In this document: in pieces, positions 7,653-16,372 of the stretch | Numbering within the stretch: position 1 is the stretch's first letter | Layout of the letters: the number at the start of each line of letters is the position of its first letter | Assembly: GCA_040754425.1 (NCBI GenBank) | Contig: JBFMCR010000041.1 | Span: 1-64,000 of the forward strand | DNA: 64,000 nt | Reading direction: 5' to 3' | Origin: UBA6918 sp040754425 | Lineage (GTDB): Bacteria; Pseudomonadota; Gammaproteobacteria; Burkholderiales; Thiobacillaceae | Notes under the pieces: model-generated | What the model was told of the DNA's origin: nothing | Seen by the model: only the letters and a program-made list of their open reading frames with translations | Database searches by the model: none | Position numbers and translations under genes: made by a program

Positions 7653-8278
7653 GTCTCGACCGGGGCGGGATAGACGATGGTGGCGAGGAAACGGATCGGC
7701 AGTTCGATCAGTTTTTCCGGCCCGTGCGGCACTTCGCCGCGGAAGGTCAGCGCGTCGCCCGGTGTCATCAGGTAGGTGTGCTGGCCGTGGCGGTATTCCA
7801 TGCGGCCTTCGAGCATGTACAGAAACTCGGTGCCGGGGTGCTCGAACACCGGGAAGGTGGCGTCCGGCGAATCAATGGTGATGAGGAAGGGCTCGAACAG
7901 CTTGGTCGGGCCCTGCTCGTGCGCCAGCAGGTGATAGGTGTGGCCGCGCCTGGTGCCGCGCCGCACCACTTCCATGCCTTCGCCCTTCTTCACCAGCTGG
8001 GCGCTGCCTTCGGGCACGTCGTAGTTGCGGAACAGGGCGGAAAGCGAAACCCCGAGCGCCTGCGCCAGGCGGTGCAGGGTATCGAGGCTGGTCGCCGTCT
8101 GTGCATTCTCGATCTTGGACAGCATGCCGCGGCTGATGCCGGCGCGGTCGGCGACCTCGGCGATGGTGAGGCCGTGACGCTGGCGCAGTTCGCGGATGGT
8201 GTTGCCGAGGTAACGCTCCAGCGCGCCGGCCGCGGCTTCGGCCGTTTCGGGGTCCGGGTGTTCGAAAGGAGTGTCCAT
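7649..8278 (-). CDS. XRE-family transcriptional regulator with C-terminal cupin domain
   Basis: 209 residues from ATG 8278; a TTG at 8311 would add 11 residues but has no ribosome site. The HTH lies at about 17-72 (LGNTIRELRQRHGLTIAEVA, then GISRGMLSKIENAQ). A cupin_2 barrel occupies about 120-190 (EHPGTEFLYMLEGRMEYR, MTPGDALTFRGEVPHG). Such regulators often control amine or amino-acid catabolism with the cupin as sensor. It is divergent from purU and the N-methylglutamate genes with a 106-base intergenic region between, so it is the obvious local regulator of methylamine use (inference). Confidence 0.9.
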   Translation of the reverse strand: MDTPFEHPDPETAEAAAGALERYLGNTIRELRQRHGLTIAEVADRAGISRGMLSKIENAQTATSLDTLHRLAQALGVSLSALFRNYDVPEGSAQLVKKGEGMEVVRRGTRRGHTYHLLAHEQGPTKLFEPFLITIDSPDATFPVFEHPGTEFLYMLEGRMEYRHGQHTYLMTPGDALTFRGEVPHGPEKLIELPIRFLATIVYPAPVET

Positions 8279-8324
8279 GTTCGGATTATGGCATGAGAAA
8301 AAAGATTCCAAACAAGAAAAATAG

Positions 8325-8353
8325 TTGACTATTGTGAATCAATTATGCATCAT
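8325..8353 (+). promoter_or_regulatory. Possible sigma-70 promoter for purU and the mgd/gma/mgs genes
   Basis: TTGACT at 8325-8330 followed after 17 bases by CATCAT at 8348-8353 (4 of 6 matches to TATAAT), in an AT-rich stretch between the divergent regulator and purU. No perfect operator dyad was found. Tentative. Confidence 0.35.
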
Positions 8354-8384
8354 GTGAACAAATGTTTCACACAGAGAAATTTTG

Positions 8385-9245
8385 ATGTCTGCCAGACGCC
8401 GCTACACCCTGACGCTTTCCTGTCCCGACCGGGTCGGCATCGTCGCCGCCGTGAGCGGCCTGATCGCCCAGCATCAGGGCTGGATCGTCGAAGCCAGCCA
8501 TCATGCCGACGCCCTGGCGAGGCGCTTTTTCATGCGCCAGGAAATCCTCGCCGATTCGCTGCCCTTCGATCTTGCGACGCTGAAGGAAAAGTTCGCCCCC
8601 ATCGCGCATGAATTCGGCATGGACTGGCGCATCAGCGATTCGGCGGAAAAAAAGCGCGTGGTGGTGCTGGTGTCGAAGCAGGAACACTGCCTCTACGACC
8701 TGCTGGCGCGCTGGCAGTCGAAGGAGCTCGACATCGACATCCCGTGCGTCATTTCCAACCACGAAACCTTCCGCGGCTTCGTCGAGTGGCACGGCATTCC
8801 CTTCCACCACGTGCCGGTGACACCCGAAACCAAGGCCGAGGCCTATGCCGAGGTGCAGCGCCTGTTCGAAGAAGCGCGCGGCGACACCATGGTGCTCGCG
8901 CGCTACATGCAGATTCTCTCGCCAAAACTGTGCCGCGCCTATCCGGGGCGCATCCTCAACATCCATCACAGTTTCCTGCCCAGCTTCGTCGGCGCGCGCC
9001 CCTACCACCAGGCCTTCGAGCGCGGCGTCAAGCTGATCGGCGCGACCTGCCACTACGTCACCGAGGACCTCGACCAGGGTCCCATCATCGAGCAGGACGT
9101 GATCCGCATCGACCACTCGGATTCGCCCGAGGACATGGTGCGCTACGGCAAGGACATCGAGAAGACGGTGCTGGCACGCGGCTTGCGTTATCACATCGAG
9201 GACCGCGTGCTCGTGCATGGCAACAAGACCGTGGTGTTCCGCTAG
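8385..9245 (+). CDS. purU: Formyltetrahydrofolate deformylase PurU
   Basis: 286 residues. An N-terminal ACT domain (YTLTLSCPDRVGIVAAVSGL) precedes a formyltransferase-like hydrolase domain with SNHETFRGFVEWHGIPFHHV, LNIHHSFLPSFVGARPYHQA and the terminal GATCHYVTEDLDQGPIIEQ block that carries the catalytic Asn/His/Asp set. It hydrolyses 10-formyl-THF to formate and THF. As first gene before the N-methylglutamate cluster, it fits the known role of draining the methyl carbon from folate as formate and recycling THF. Ten bases separate it from mgdA. The ATG at 8385 is chosen over the adjacent upstream TTG. Confidence 0.95.
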   Translation: MSARRRYTLTLSCPDRVGIVAAVSGLIAQHQGWIVEASHHADALARRFFMRQEILADSLPFDLATLKEKFAPIAHEFGMDWRISDSAEKKRVVVLVSKQEHCLYDLLARWQSKELDIDIPCVISNHETFRGFVEWHGIPFHHVPVTPETKAEAYAEVQRLFEEARGDTMVLARYMQILSPKLCRAYPGRILNIHHSFLPSFVGARPYHQAFERGVKLIGATCHYVTEDLDQGPIIEQDVIRIDHSDSPEDMVRYGKDIEKTVLARGLRYHIEDRVLVHGNKTVVFR

Positions 9246-9254
9246 GAGAAACGC

Positions 9255-10496
9255 ATGCCCTGGAGACTGCTCCGCTTCGCGCTGTCGAAAAGCCATCCGG
9301 AACCGAGGATGTTCACGCGCCGCGACCGCCTCAAGCCGGCCTACGACGTGGTCATCATAGGCGGCGGCGGCCATGGCCTCGCCGCGGCCTACTATCTCGC
9401 GCGCGAACACGGCATCACCAACGTCTGCGTGCTGGAAAAGGGCTACATCGGCGGCGGCAACACCGGCCGCAACACCACCATCATCCGTTCCAACTATCTC
9501 ACGCCGGAGGGGGTGCAGTTCTACGACGAGTCGGTGCGCATCTGGCAGGACCTGGCGCAGGACTTCGATCTGAACCTCTTCTACTCCAACCGCGGCCACT
9601 ACACCCTGGCGCACACCGACGCCGCGCTTCGCACCAGCCGCTGGCGTGCCGAGGTGAACAAGCACTTCGGCATCGATTCGGAAGTGGTCGGGCCGCAAGC
9701 CGTGAAGAAGGCCGCGCCCATGATCGATCTTTCCTGCGGCGGCCACGCCCCCATCCTCGGCGCGCTCTACCACGCGCCGGGCGCCGTGGCGCGCCACGAC
9801 GCCGTGGCCTGGGGCTACGGCCGCGGCGCCGACCGGCGCGGCGTGGAAATCCACCAGCGCACCGAGGTGCTCGGCATCGACGTCGTGGGCGGCAAGGTCG
9901 CGGGCGTGCGCACCAACCGCGGCAACATCGCCACCCGCAAGGTGCTGTGCGCGGTCGCCGGCGCGACCCCGCGCATCCTCGACATGGTCGGCATCCGCTC
10001 GCCGATCTACATCCACCCCTTGCAGGCCATGGTGAGCGAGCCGGTCAAGCCCTGGCTCGATCCCATCCTGGTGTCGGGCAGCCTGCACGTCTACATCAGC
10101 CAGTCGGCGCGCGGCGAGCTGGTGATGGGCGCATCGCTCGATCCGTACGAAGTGCAGAGCACGCGCTCGACCTTCGATTTTTCCGAGAGACTGTCCGCGC
10201 ACATGCTCGACCTCTTTCCCTTCCTGTCCAACGTCAAGGTCATGCGCCAGTGGGCCGGCATGGCCGACATGACGCCGGACTTCGCGCCCATCATGGGCAG
10301 GACGCCGGTCGAGGGCTTCTATCTGGACGGCGGCTGGGGCACCTGGGGCTTCAAGGCCACGCCCGTGTGCGGCAAAACCATGGCCTACACCGTAGCCAAC
10401 GACCGCGAACACCCGCTCATCACCGGTTTCGGCCTCGACCGTTTCCGCAACTTCGCCTTGACCGGCGAGAAGGGAGCGGCTTCGGTCGGCCACTGA
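9255..10496 (+). CDS. mgdA: N-methylglutamate dehydrogenase subunit A (sarcosine oxidase beta-like)
   Basis: 413 residues. A Rossmann FAD site lies at about 32-52 (VVIIGGGGHGLAAAYYLARE) and the family motif GGGNTGRNTTIIRSNYLTPE at about 72-91. The FAD-dependent oxidoreductase fold ends with WAGMADMTPDFAPIMG and DGGWGTWGFKATPVCGKTMA. The family is the beta subunit of heterotetrameric sarcosine oxidase. The assignment to N-methylglutamate dehydrogenase rests on the downstream gmaS and mgsABC genes. Order B-D-A-G (mgdABCD) is that of characterised NMGDH operons. Start ATG 9255 has AGGAGAA in front. Confidence 0.88.
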   Translation: MPWRLLRFALSKSHPEPRMFTRRDRLKPAYDVVIIGGGGHGLAAAYYLAREHGITNVCVLEKGYIGGGNTGRNTTIIRSNYLTPEGVQFYDESVRIWQDLAQDFDLNLFYSNRGHYTLAHTDAALRTSRWRAEVNKHFGIDSEVVGPQAVKKAAPMIDLSCGGHAPILGALYHAPGAVARHDAVAWGYGRGADRRGVEIHQRTEVLGIDVVGGKVAGVRTNRGNIATRKVLCAVAGATPRILDMVGIRSPIYIHPLQAMVSEPVKPWLDPILVSGSLHVYISQSARGELVMGASLDPYEVQSTRSTFDFSERLSAHMLDLFPFLSNVKVMRQWAGMADMTPDFAPIMGRTPVEGFYLDGGWGTWGFKATPVCGKTMAYTVANDREHPLITGFGLDRFRNFALTGEKGAASVGH

Positions 10497-10511
10497 TATG
10501 AGGATGCCCAC

Positions 10512-10769
10512 ATGAAGATCATGACCTGTCCCGTCAACGGCCCGCGCGCCATTTCCGAGTTCGCCTGCGGCGGCGAGATCCGGCCCATGCCCGATCCCGC
10601 CACCTGCAGCGACGAGCAATGGGCCGACTACGTGTTCAACCGCAACGGTTCGCCCGGCGTGAAGCGCGAGTGGTGGTGCCACCTGCCCTCCAACACCTGG
10701 TTCGTCGCCGAGCGCGATACCGCGCGCGACGTGGTGCTGCGCACCTATCTCTACGAAGGCGAGGGTTGA
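10512..10769 (+). CDS. mgdB: N-methylglutamate dehydrogenase subunit B (sarcosine oxidase delta-like)
   Basis: 85 residues. SoxD-like, with the N-terminal CPVNGPRAISEFACGGEIRP and the conserved VKREWWCHLPSNTWFVAERD. Classical sarcosine oxidase delta subunits bind zinc through CPxCG and an H-x3-C pair; here the second Cys is Asn and the downstream Cys position is Ser/Asn, so two ligands are absent. I believe this is a feature of the NMGDH-type delta subunit, but that needs an alignment. It sits between mgdA and mgdC with 15 bases and 1 base of spacing. Confidence 0.86.
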   Translation: MKIMTCPVNGPRAISEFACGGEIRPMPDPATCSDEQWADYVFNRNGSPGVKREWWCHLPSNTWFVAERDTARDVVLRTYLYEGEG

Positions 10770-10770
10770 G

Positions 10771-13611
10771 ATGCGACTGCCTGCGCAGCCCGGCGAATGG
10801 ATAGACCGCGACCGGCCACTGAGCTTCCGCTTCGAGGGCCGCGACTACACGGGTTTTGCCGGCGACACCGTCGCCAGCGCGCTGGCGGCTGCCGGCGTGT
10901 CCATGCTCGGCCGCTCCTTCAAGTACCACCGCCCGCGCGGTCTGCTGTCCGCCGTCAACCACGACGTCAACGCCATGATGCAATGGGGCGGCACGCCCAA
11001 CCTGCGCGCCGATGCGACGCCGCTCGCCGCCGGCATGGATCTCGAGGCGGTCAACACTTTCGGCAGCCTGGAACGCGATGCCGGCAGTGTGCTCGGCCAT
11101 CTCGCCCGTTTCCTGCCCGTGGGTTTTTACTACAAGGCTTTCTACGGAAAGCGCCTCTTCCCGCTGTGGGAGAAGATGTTCCGCGCCATGACCGGGCTGG
11201 GCAAGGTCGATTTCAAGACGACACGCCTGCGCACGCCCAAGCGCTACGGCTTTTGCGACGTGCTGGTGGTCGGCGGGGGGACATCGGGTCTTGCCGCCGC
11301 GTTGTCAGCCGCAGAGCAGGGCGCACAGGTGGCGCTGGCCGACGAAAACTCGCGCCTGGGCGGCAGTACCCACGGGGCGTTGGAGCTGGTGGACAAGGTG
11401 CTGGTCCACCCGCGCATCCGCGTCTTCACCGACACCTATGCCGCCGGCTACTACGCCGACCATTGGGTGCCGCTGGTCGAGCGCGAACGCATTACCAAAA
11501 TGCGCGCGCGCGCCGTCGTCGTCGCCACTGGGGCCTTCGAACAGCCGGCGGTGTTTCGCAACAACGACCTGCCGGGGGTGATGCTCGCCTCGGGTGCTGC
11601 GCGGCTGATCCGGCGCCATGCTGTGCGGCCGGCGCAGGGCGTGGTCGTGCTGGCGGCCAACGCCGAGGCGTACGCTGCGCTTGCGACTTACGCTAAGGCC
11701 GGGATCGAGGTCGCCGCGGTGGTGGACCTGCGCGATGCCGTGCCGCCGCAGCAGGCCGAGTTCGCCACCACGCGCGGCATCCCGCTCTACCCTGGCCACT
11801 GCATCGTCGAGGCTGTCCCGGCGAAGGACGGCAGGCGCGTCGCCGCGGTGAAGCTCGCGCGCATCGGACAGATGGCGGCGGGGGCAGAGCTCGCCTGCGA
11901 CGGCGTGTTCATGAGTGTCGGCTGGGCGCCGGCTGCTGCGCTGCTCTACCAGGCCGGCACGAAAATGCGCTACGACGCCGGCATCGAGCAGTTCGTGCCG
12001 GAAAAACTCCCTGACGGCGTCTTCGCCTGCGGTCGCGTCAACGGCGTGCACACCTTCGCTTCGCGCCTGCTTGATGGCGAGCGCGCCGGCAGCGCGGCGG
12101 CGGCGCACTGCGGCTTCGGCAGCGCGAAGCCGATCGTGGTTCCGGCGGAGACCGCTTCGCCCACCCATCCCTGGCCCATCGTGCCGCATCCCAAGGGCAA
12201 GAACTTCATCGACTTCGACGAGGATCTGCAGCTTTCCGACCTCGAGAACGCCATCCAGGAAGGCTTCGACAACATCGAGCTCTTGAAGCGCTACTCCACC
12301 GTGGGCATGGGCCCGAGCCAGGGCAAGCATTCCAATATGAACGCCCTGCGCGTGCTGGCGCGCGCCACCGGCGCCACGCCGGGCGAAGTCGGCACCACCA
12401 CCGCGCGGCCGTTCTTCCATCCGGTGCCGATGTCGCATCTGGCCGGCCGCGGTTTCACCCCCGAGCGGCGCACGCCCATGCACGCGCTGCACGAAGCGGC
12501 GGGCGCGGTGTGGATGCCGGCCGGCGCCTGGAAGCGGCCGGAGTACTACGCCATTGCCGGACAGACGCGCGAAGCCTGCATCGAAGGCGAAGCGCTGGCG
12601 GTGCGCCAAGGGGTGGGAATCATCGATGTCGGCACCCTGGGCAAGCTGGAAATCCGCGGCCCGCAGGCGGCCGAGTTCCTCGAGCGCGTGTACGTATCCA
12701 AATACGCCGGGCTCAAGGTGGGGATGACGCGCTACGCCGTGATGTGCGACGAGACCGGCGTGGTGATCGACGACGGCGTCATCGCGCGGCTTGCCGACGA
12801 TCACTTCTACTTCACCACCACCACCTCGGGCGCGGCGGCGGTCTACCGGGAACTCAGCCGCTGGAACACGCTGTGGAAGCTCGATTGCGGCATCGTCAAC
12901 CTCACCGGGGCGATGGCGGCGATGAACCTCGCCGGGCCGAAGGCCAGGCAGGTGTTGGCCGGGCTCACCGACGTCGATCTTTCGCTGCCTTTCCTCGCCG
13001 TGCGCGAGGGCGATGTGTGCGGCGTGCCGGCGCGCCTCATGCGCGTGGGCTTCGTCGGCGAGTGGGGTGTCGAGATCCACGTGCCCGCCGAGCACGGCGC
13101 CATGGTGTGGCAGGCGCTGATGCAAGCAGGCCAGGCGCGCGGCATCCGTCCCTTCGGCGTCGAGGCGCAGCGCCTGCTGCGGCTGGAGAAGGGCCACATC
13201 ATCATCGGCCAGGACACCGACGGCCTCACCACGCCGGGCGAGGCCGGGCTCGACTGGGCGGTGAAGCTGGACAAGCCCTTCTTCGTCGGCCAGCGCAGCC
13301 TCGCCATCATCGCCGGCAAGCCCCGCCGCAGGCAGCTCGTCGGCTTCATGCTGCCGGCCGATCATGCGGGGCCGGCGCCGCAGGAATGTCACCTTGTCAT
13401 CGACAACGGCGACATCGCCGGGCGCGTCACCAGCATCGCCTGGTCGCCGGCGCTCCGGCGCTACATCGGCATGGCCTACGTGAAGCCGGGAATGGACGCG
13501 GTGGGCAGCACGTTCACCATCCGCCTCTCGGATAAAACATTGGTCAGCGCCGAGGTGGTGAAGACGCCGTTTTACGACCCGGACAACCTGCGCCAGAAGG
13601 AGGCGGCATGA
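10771..13611 (+). CDS. mgdC: N-methylglutamate dehydrogenase subunit C (sarcosine oxidase alpha-like)
   Basis: 946 residues. In order: a 2Fe-2S-ferredoxin-like N-terminal domain (about 15-95, GDTVASALAAAGVSMLGRSF and YHRPRG), an NAD(P)-type dinucleotide fold with VLVVGGGTSGLAAALSAAEQ near 165-185 and VVVATGAFEQPAVFRNNDLP, and a C-terminal glycine-cleavage T-like domain (from about 560) that binds folate. The last domain would accept the methyl carbon from N-methylglutamate as 5,10-methylene-THF. Largest subunit of the complex. It overlaps mgdD by four bases. Confidence 0.9.
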   Translation: MRLPAQPGEWIDRDRPLSFRFEGRDYTGFAGDTVASALAAAGVSMLGRSFKYHRPRGLLSAVNHDVNAMMQWGGTPNLRADATPLAAGMDLEAVNTFGSLERDAGSVLGHLARFLPVGFYYKAFYGKRLFPLWEKMFRAMTGLGKVDFKTTRLRTPKRYGFCDVLVVGGGTSGLAAALSAAEQGAQVALADENSRLGGSTHGALELVDKVLVHPRIRVFTDTYAAGYYADHWVPLVERERITKMRARAVVVATGAFEQPAVFRNNDLPGVMLASGAARLIRRHAVRPAQGVVVLAANAEAYAALATYAKAGIEVAAVVDLRDAVPPQQAEFATTRGIPLYPGHCIVEAVPAKDGRRVAAVKLARIGQMAAGAELACDGVFMSVGWAPAAALLYQAGTKMRYDAGIEQFVPEKLPDGVFACGRVNGVHTFASRLLDGERAGSAAAAHCGFGSAKPIVVPAETASPTHPWPIVPHPKGKNFIDFDEDLQLSDLENAIQEGFDNIELLKRYSTVGMGPSQGKHSNMNALRVLARATGATPGEVGTTTARPFFHPVPMSHLAGRGFTPERRTPMHALHEAAGAVWMPAGAWKRPEYYAIAGQTREACIEGEALAVRQGVGIIDVGTLGKLEIRGPQAAEFLERVYVSKYAGLKVGMTRYAVMCDETGVVIDDGVIARLADDHFYFTTTTSGAAAVYRELSRWNTLWKLDCGIVNLTGAMAAMNLAGPKARQVLAGLTDVDLSLPFLAVREGDVCGVPARLMRVGFVGEWGVEIHVPAEHGAMVWQALMQAGQARGIRPFGVEAQRLLRLEKGHIIIGQDTDGLTTPGEAGLDWAVKLDKPFFVGQRSLAIIAGKPRRRQLVGFMLPADHAGPAPQECHLVIDNGDIAGRVTSIAWSPALRRYIGMAYVKPGMDAVGSTFTIRLSDKTLVSAEVVKTPFYDPDNLRQKEAA

Positions 13612-14126
13612 GCGCGATAAATATTGCCGAGGTCTCGCGCACGCCGCGCGCCGGCGTCAAAGGGCCGGGGGCCGCCGCCTGGCTCGCCGCCCTCGGCCTG
13701 CCGGTGCCGGATGCACCCAACACCTGGCTCTCGATCGAAGGTGGCCTGATCGCGCGCCTGGGGCTTGCCGAATTCCTCGTCGAAGGCGCCGAGTCCGCGA
13801 AGCTGGCCGCGCCGCCCGCGCACGGCGTCTATCCGGTGCTGCGCCAGGATACGGCGCTGGTCCTGACAGGCGAACGCCTCGACGAGCTGCTGGCGGAAGT
13901 CTGCAGCGTCGATTTCCAGGCGCTCGACCCGGCCGCGCATCCGGTGGTGCTGACCACCATGGCCGGTGTCACCGTCGTCGCCATTCCCACGGAAGAAAGC
14001 GGCATGTCCGCCCTGCGCCTGTGGTGCGACAGCACCTGGGGCGCCTGGTTCTCCGACACGCTGGCCGAGGTCGCCGGCGAACTCATCCAACCCATCCCAA
14101 CCAATCATCAGGGGGCCACATCATGA
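13608..14126 (+). CDS. mgdD: N-methylglutamate dehydrogenase subunit D (sarcosine oxidase gamma-like)
   Basis: 172 residues. Matches the SoxG pattern: an N-terminal variable part, GLIARLGLAEFLVEG, and LTTMAGVTVVAIPTEESG followed by LWCDSTWGAWFSDTLAEVAG near the C-terminus. Gamma subunits are structural partners of the GcvT-like alpha subunit. ATGA overlaps at both ends (with mgdC and gmaS) indicate translational coupling across mgdC-mgdD-gmaS. Confidence 0.85.
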   Translation: MSAINIAEVSRTPRAGVKGPGAAAWLAALGLPVPDAPNTWLSIEGGLIARLGLAEFLVEGAESAKLAAPPAHGVYPVLRQDTALVLTGERLDELLAEVCSVDFQALDPAAHPVVLTTMAGVTVVAIPTEESGMSALRLWCDSTWGAWFSDTLAEVAGELIQPIPTNHQGATS

Positions 14127-15451
14127 ATCTCGCAGAAGCCAGGAAGTTTCTCGCCAAGAACCAGGTCAAGTCGGTGCTGGCCCAGTTCGTCGACATCCAC
14201 GGCACCGCCAAGGCCAAGGCCGTACCTGTTGCCCATTTCGAGGACATCCTCGAAGCCGGCGCGGGCTTTGCCGGTTTCGCGGTGTGGGGCCTGGGCATCG
14301 AGCCGCACGGCCCCGACTACATGGCGGTGGGCGATCTTGCCACGCTCTCGCTGGTGCCCTGGCAGCCCGGCTACGCGCGCATCGTCTGCGACGGCCACGT
14401 GCACGGCAAGCCTTGGGAGTATGACGCGCGCGTGACGCTGAAAAAACAGATCGCGCGCCTGGAAAAAATGGGCATGCGCTTCATGACCGGCCTCGAGCCC
14501 GAGTTCTCGCTCCTGAAGCGCAGCGTCGCCGGCAAGATCGAACCCTGCGAAGCCAGCGATACGCTCGCCAAGCCCTGCTACGACTACAAGGGCCTGTCGC
14601 GCTCGCGCGCCTTCCTCGACAGGCTGGTGGACAGCCTCACCGCGGTCGGCATCGACGTCTACCAGGTCGACCACGAGGACGCCAACGGCCAGTTCGAGAT
14701 CAATTACACCTACGCCGACTGCCTGACCTCGTGCGACCACTACATCTTCTTCAAGATGGCCGCGGCCGAGATCGCCAGCGAAATGGGCCTTGTCTGCTCC
14801 TTCATGCCCAAGCCCTTCGCCAACCGCCCGGGCAACGGCATGCACATGCACATGAGCCTCTCCGACGGCAGGAAGAACCTGTTCGAGGACAAAAAAGACA
14901 AGCGCGGCCTCGAGCTCTCGCCGCTCGCCTATCATTTTCTCGGCGGTTTGCTCAAGCACGGCCCGGCGCTGGCGGCCATTTGCGCGCCCACGGTCAATTC
15001 CTACAAGCGCCTGGTGGTGGGGCGCTCGCTCACCGGCGCGACCTGGGCGCCGGCCTATATCAGCTACGGCGACAACAACCGCTCGTCCATGGTGCGCGTG
15101 CCCGGCGGGCGCCTGGAACTGCGCCTCCCGGACGGTGCGTGCAATCCCTATCTCGCCACCGCCGCCGTGATCGCCGCCGGCATGGACGGCATCGAGCACA
15201 AGCTCGACCCGGGCGAGCCGCACAACGTCAACCTCTACGAGCTTTCCGACGCGGAACTAAAGCAGCAGAAGATCGGCATCCTGCCGCAGAACCTGCACGA
15301 GGCGCTCACCGCGCTTGAAAAGGACAAGGTCATCCGCGACGCGCTGGGTCCGGTCGCCGACGAGTTCCTCAAGCTCAAGCACATGGAATGGGTCGAGTAC
15401 ATGCGCCATGTCTCGGAGTGGGAAATCGACAGCTATCTGGAATTTTTCTGA
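14123..15451 (+). CDS. gmaS: Gamma-glutamylmethylamide synthetase (glutamine synthetase family)
   Basis: 442 residues, the length usual for GmaS. It is a glutamine synthetase-fold enzyme: an N-terminal beta-grasp region (VKSVLAQFVDIHGTAKAKAV), active-site strand FMTGLEPEFSLLKR, VDHEDANGQFEINYTYAD, KPFANRPGNGMHMHMSLSDG and the ATP/glutamate-binding NNRSSMVRVPGGRLELRLPD. GmaS joins methylamine to glutamate with ATP, the first step of the N-methylglutamate pathway. Context (mgd before, mgs after) supports GmaS over GlnA or a polyamine-type PuuA. It starts inside the mgdD stop and is followed after 12 bases by mgsA. Confidence 0.93.
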   Translation: MNLAEARKFLAKNQVKSVLAQFVDIHGTAKAKAVPVAHFEDILEAGAGFAGFAVWGLGIEPHGPDYMAVGDLATLSLVPWQPGYARIVCDGHVHGKPWEYDARVTLKKQIARLEKMGMRFMTGLEPEFSLLKRSVAGKIEPCEASDTLAKPCYDYKGLSRSRAFLDRLVDSLTAVGIDVYQVDHEDANGQFEINYTYADCLTSCDHYIFFKMAAAEIASEMGLVCSFMPKPFANRPGNGMHMHMSLSDGRKNLFEDKKDKRGLELSPLAYHFLGGLLKHGPALAAICAPTVNSYKRLVVGRSLTGATWAPAYISYGDNNRSSMVRVPGGRLELRLPDGACNPYLATAAVIAAGMDGIEHKLDPGEPHNVNLYELSDAELKQQKIGILPQNLHEALTALEKDKVIRDALGPVADEFLKLKHMEWVEYMRHVSEWEIDSYLEFF

Positions 15452-15463
15452 AAGGACTTTGCC

Positions 15464-16372
15464 ATGTGTGGAATCGTCGGACTGCTGGTGAAAAAGCCGG
15501 CACTGAGACCGAAGCTCGGCGAACTGATGGTGCCGATGCTGATCGGCATGACCGAGCGCGGCCCCGATTCGGCCGGGCTTGCCGTGTTCACCGAGCCATT
15601 GGACGAGAGCGAACGCAAGATCAGCCTGTACTCGGGCCTCACCGAGGAGGGCGCGGACTTCAACTGGCCCGGCCTTGGCCATGAGCTGAAGGAACATCTG
15701 GGCGTCGAGGCTAAAATTGCTGCGCAGGGCAATCATGCCATCCTCACCGTGAGTATTGCGCCTGAGCCGGTCAAGCGCTGGATCGGAGAGCATTACCCCA
15801 GGCTGCACATTCTCTCCACGGGCCGTGCCATCGATTTGTACAAGGACGTCGGCACGCCCGCCGAGGTGGCCGCACGCTACGGCTTTTCCAATCTCTCCGG
15901 CAGCCATCTCGTCGGCCACACGCGCATGGCCACCGAATCGGCGGTGACGCCCGACCGCGCCCATCCCTTCACCGCCGGCGAGGATTTCTGCCTGGTGCAC
16001 AACGGCTCGCTGTCCAACCCTTACGGCGTGCGTCGCATGCTCGAGCCGCGCGGCATCCGCTTCGAGACCGACAACGACACCGAAGCCGCCTGCCGCTACC
16101 TGGAGTGGCGGCTGCGCGAGGGCGACGATCTGGAAACCGCGCTGCAGAAGGGCTTCGAGGAACTCGACGGTTTCTACACCTTTTTGATGGGCACGCCGGA
16201 CAAGCTCGCGCTGATCCGCGATCCCTTCGCCTGCAAGCCGGCAGTGGTGGCGGAGACCGATGACTACGTCGCCATCGCTTCCGAGTTCCGGTCGCTGGCG
16301 CATCTGCCCGACATCAAGCATGCCCAGGTGTTCGAGCCCGCCCCAGAGGAGATGTACGTATGGACAGCATGA
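15464..16372 (+). CDS. mgsA: N-methylglutamate synthase subunit A (class II glutamine amidotransferase)
   Basis: 302 residues. It starts MCGIVGLLVKKP, with Cys-2 as N-terminal nucleophile, and has the class II amidotransferase motifs GMTERGPDSAGLAVF, SHLVGHTRMATESAVTPDRA-HPF and CLVHNGSLSNPYGVRR. In NMG synthase the amidotransferase-like subunit acts on gamma-glutamylmethylamide to release methylamine for transfer to a 2-oxoglutarate-derived acceptor. GAAAGGA lies before the ATG. Its 3' end overlaps mgsB by 13 bases. Confidence 0.9.
   Translation: MCGIVGLLVKKPALRPKLGELMVPMLIGMTERGPDSAGLAVFTEPLDESERKISLYSGLTEEGADFNWPGLGHELKEHLGVEAKIAAQGNHAILTVSIAPEPVKRWIGEHYPRLHILSTGRAIDLYKDVGTPAEVAARYGFSNLSGSHLVGHTRMATESAVTPDRAHPFTAGEDFCLVHNGSLSNPYGVRRMLEPRGIRFETDNDTEAACRYLEWRLREGDDLETALQKGFEELDGFYTFLMGTPDKLALIRDPFACKPAVVAETDDYVAIASEFRSLAHLPDIKHAQVFEPAPEEMYVWTA

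Noticed and set aside
8367..13392. Very long open frames on the minus strand (771 codons over 8367-10682 and 695 codons over 11305-13392)
   Set aside because: They lie antisense to the purU and mgd genes, have no family motifs and are His/Arg/Gly-rich in the way GC-rich antisense frames are.
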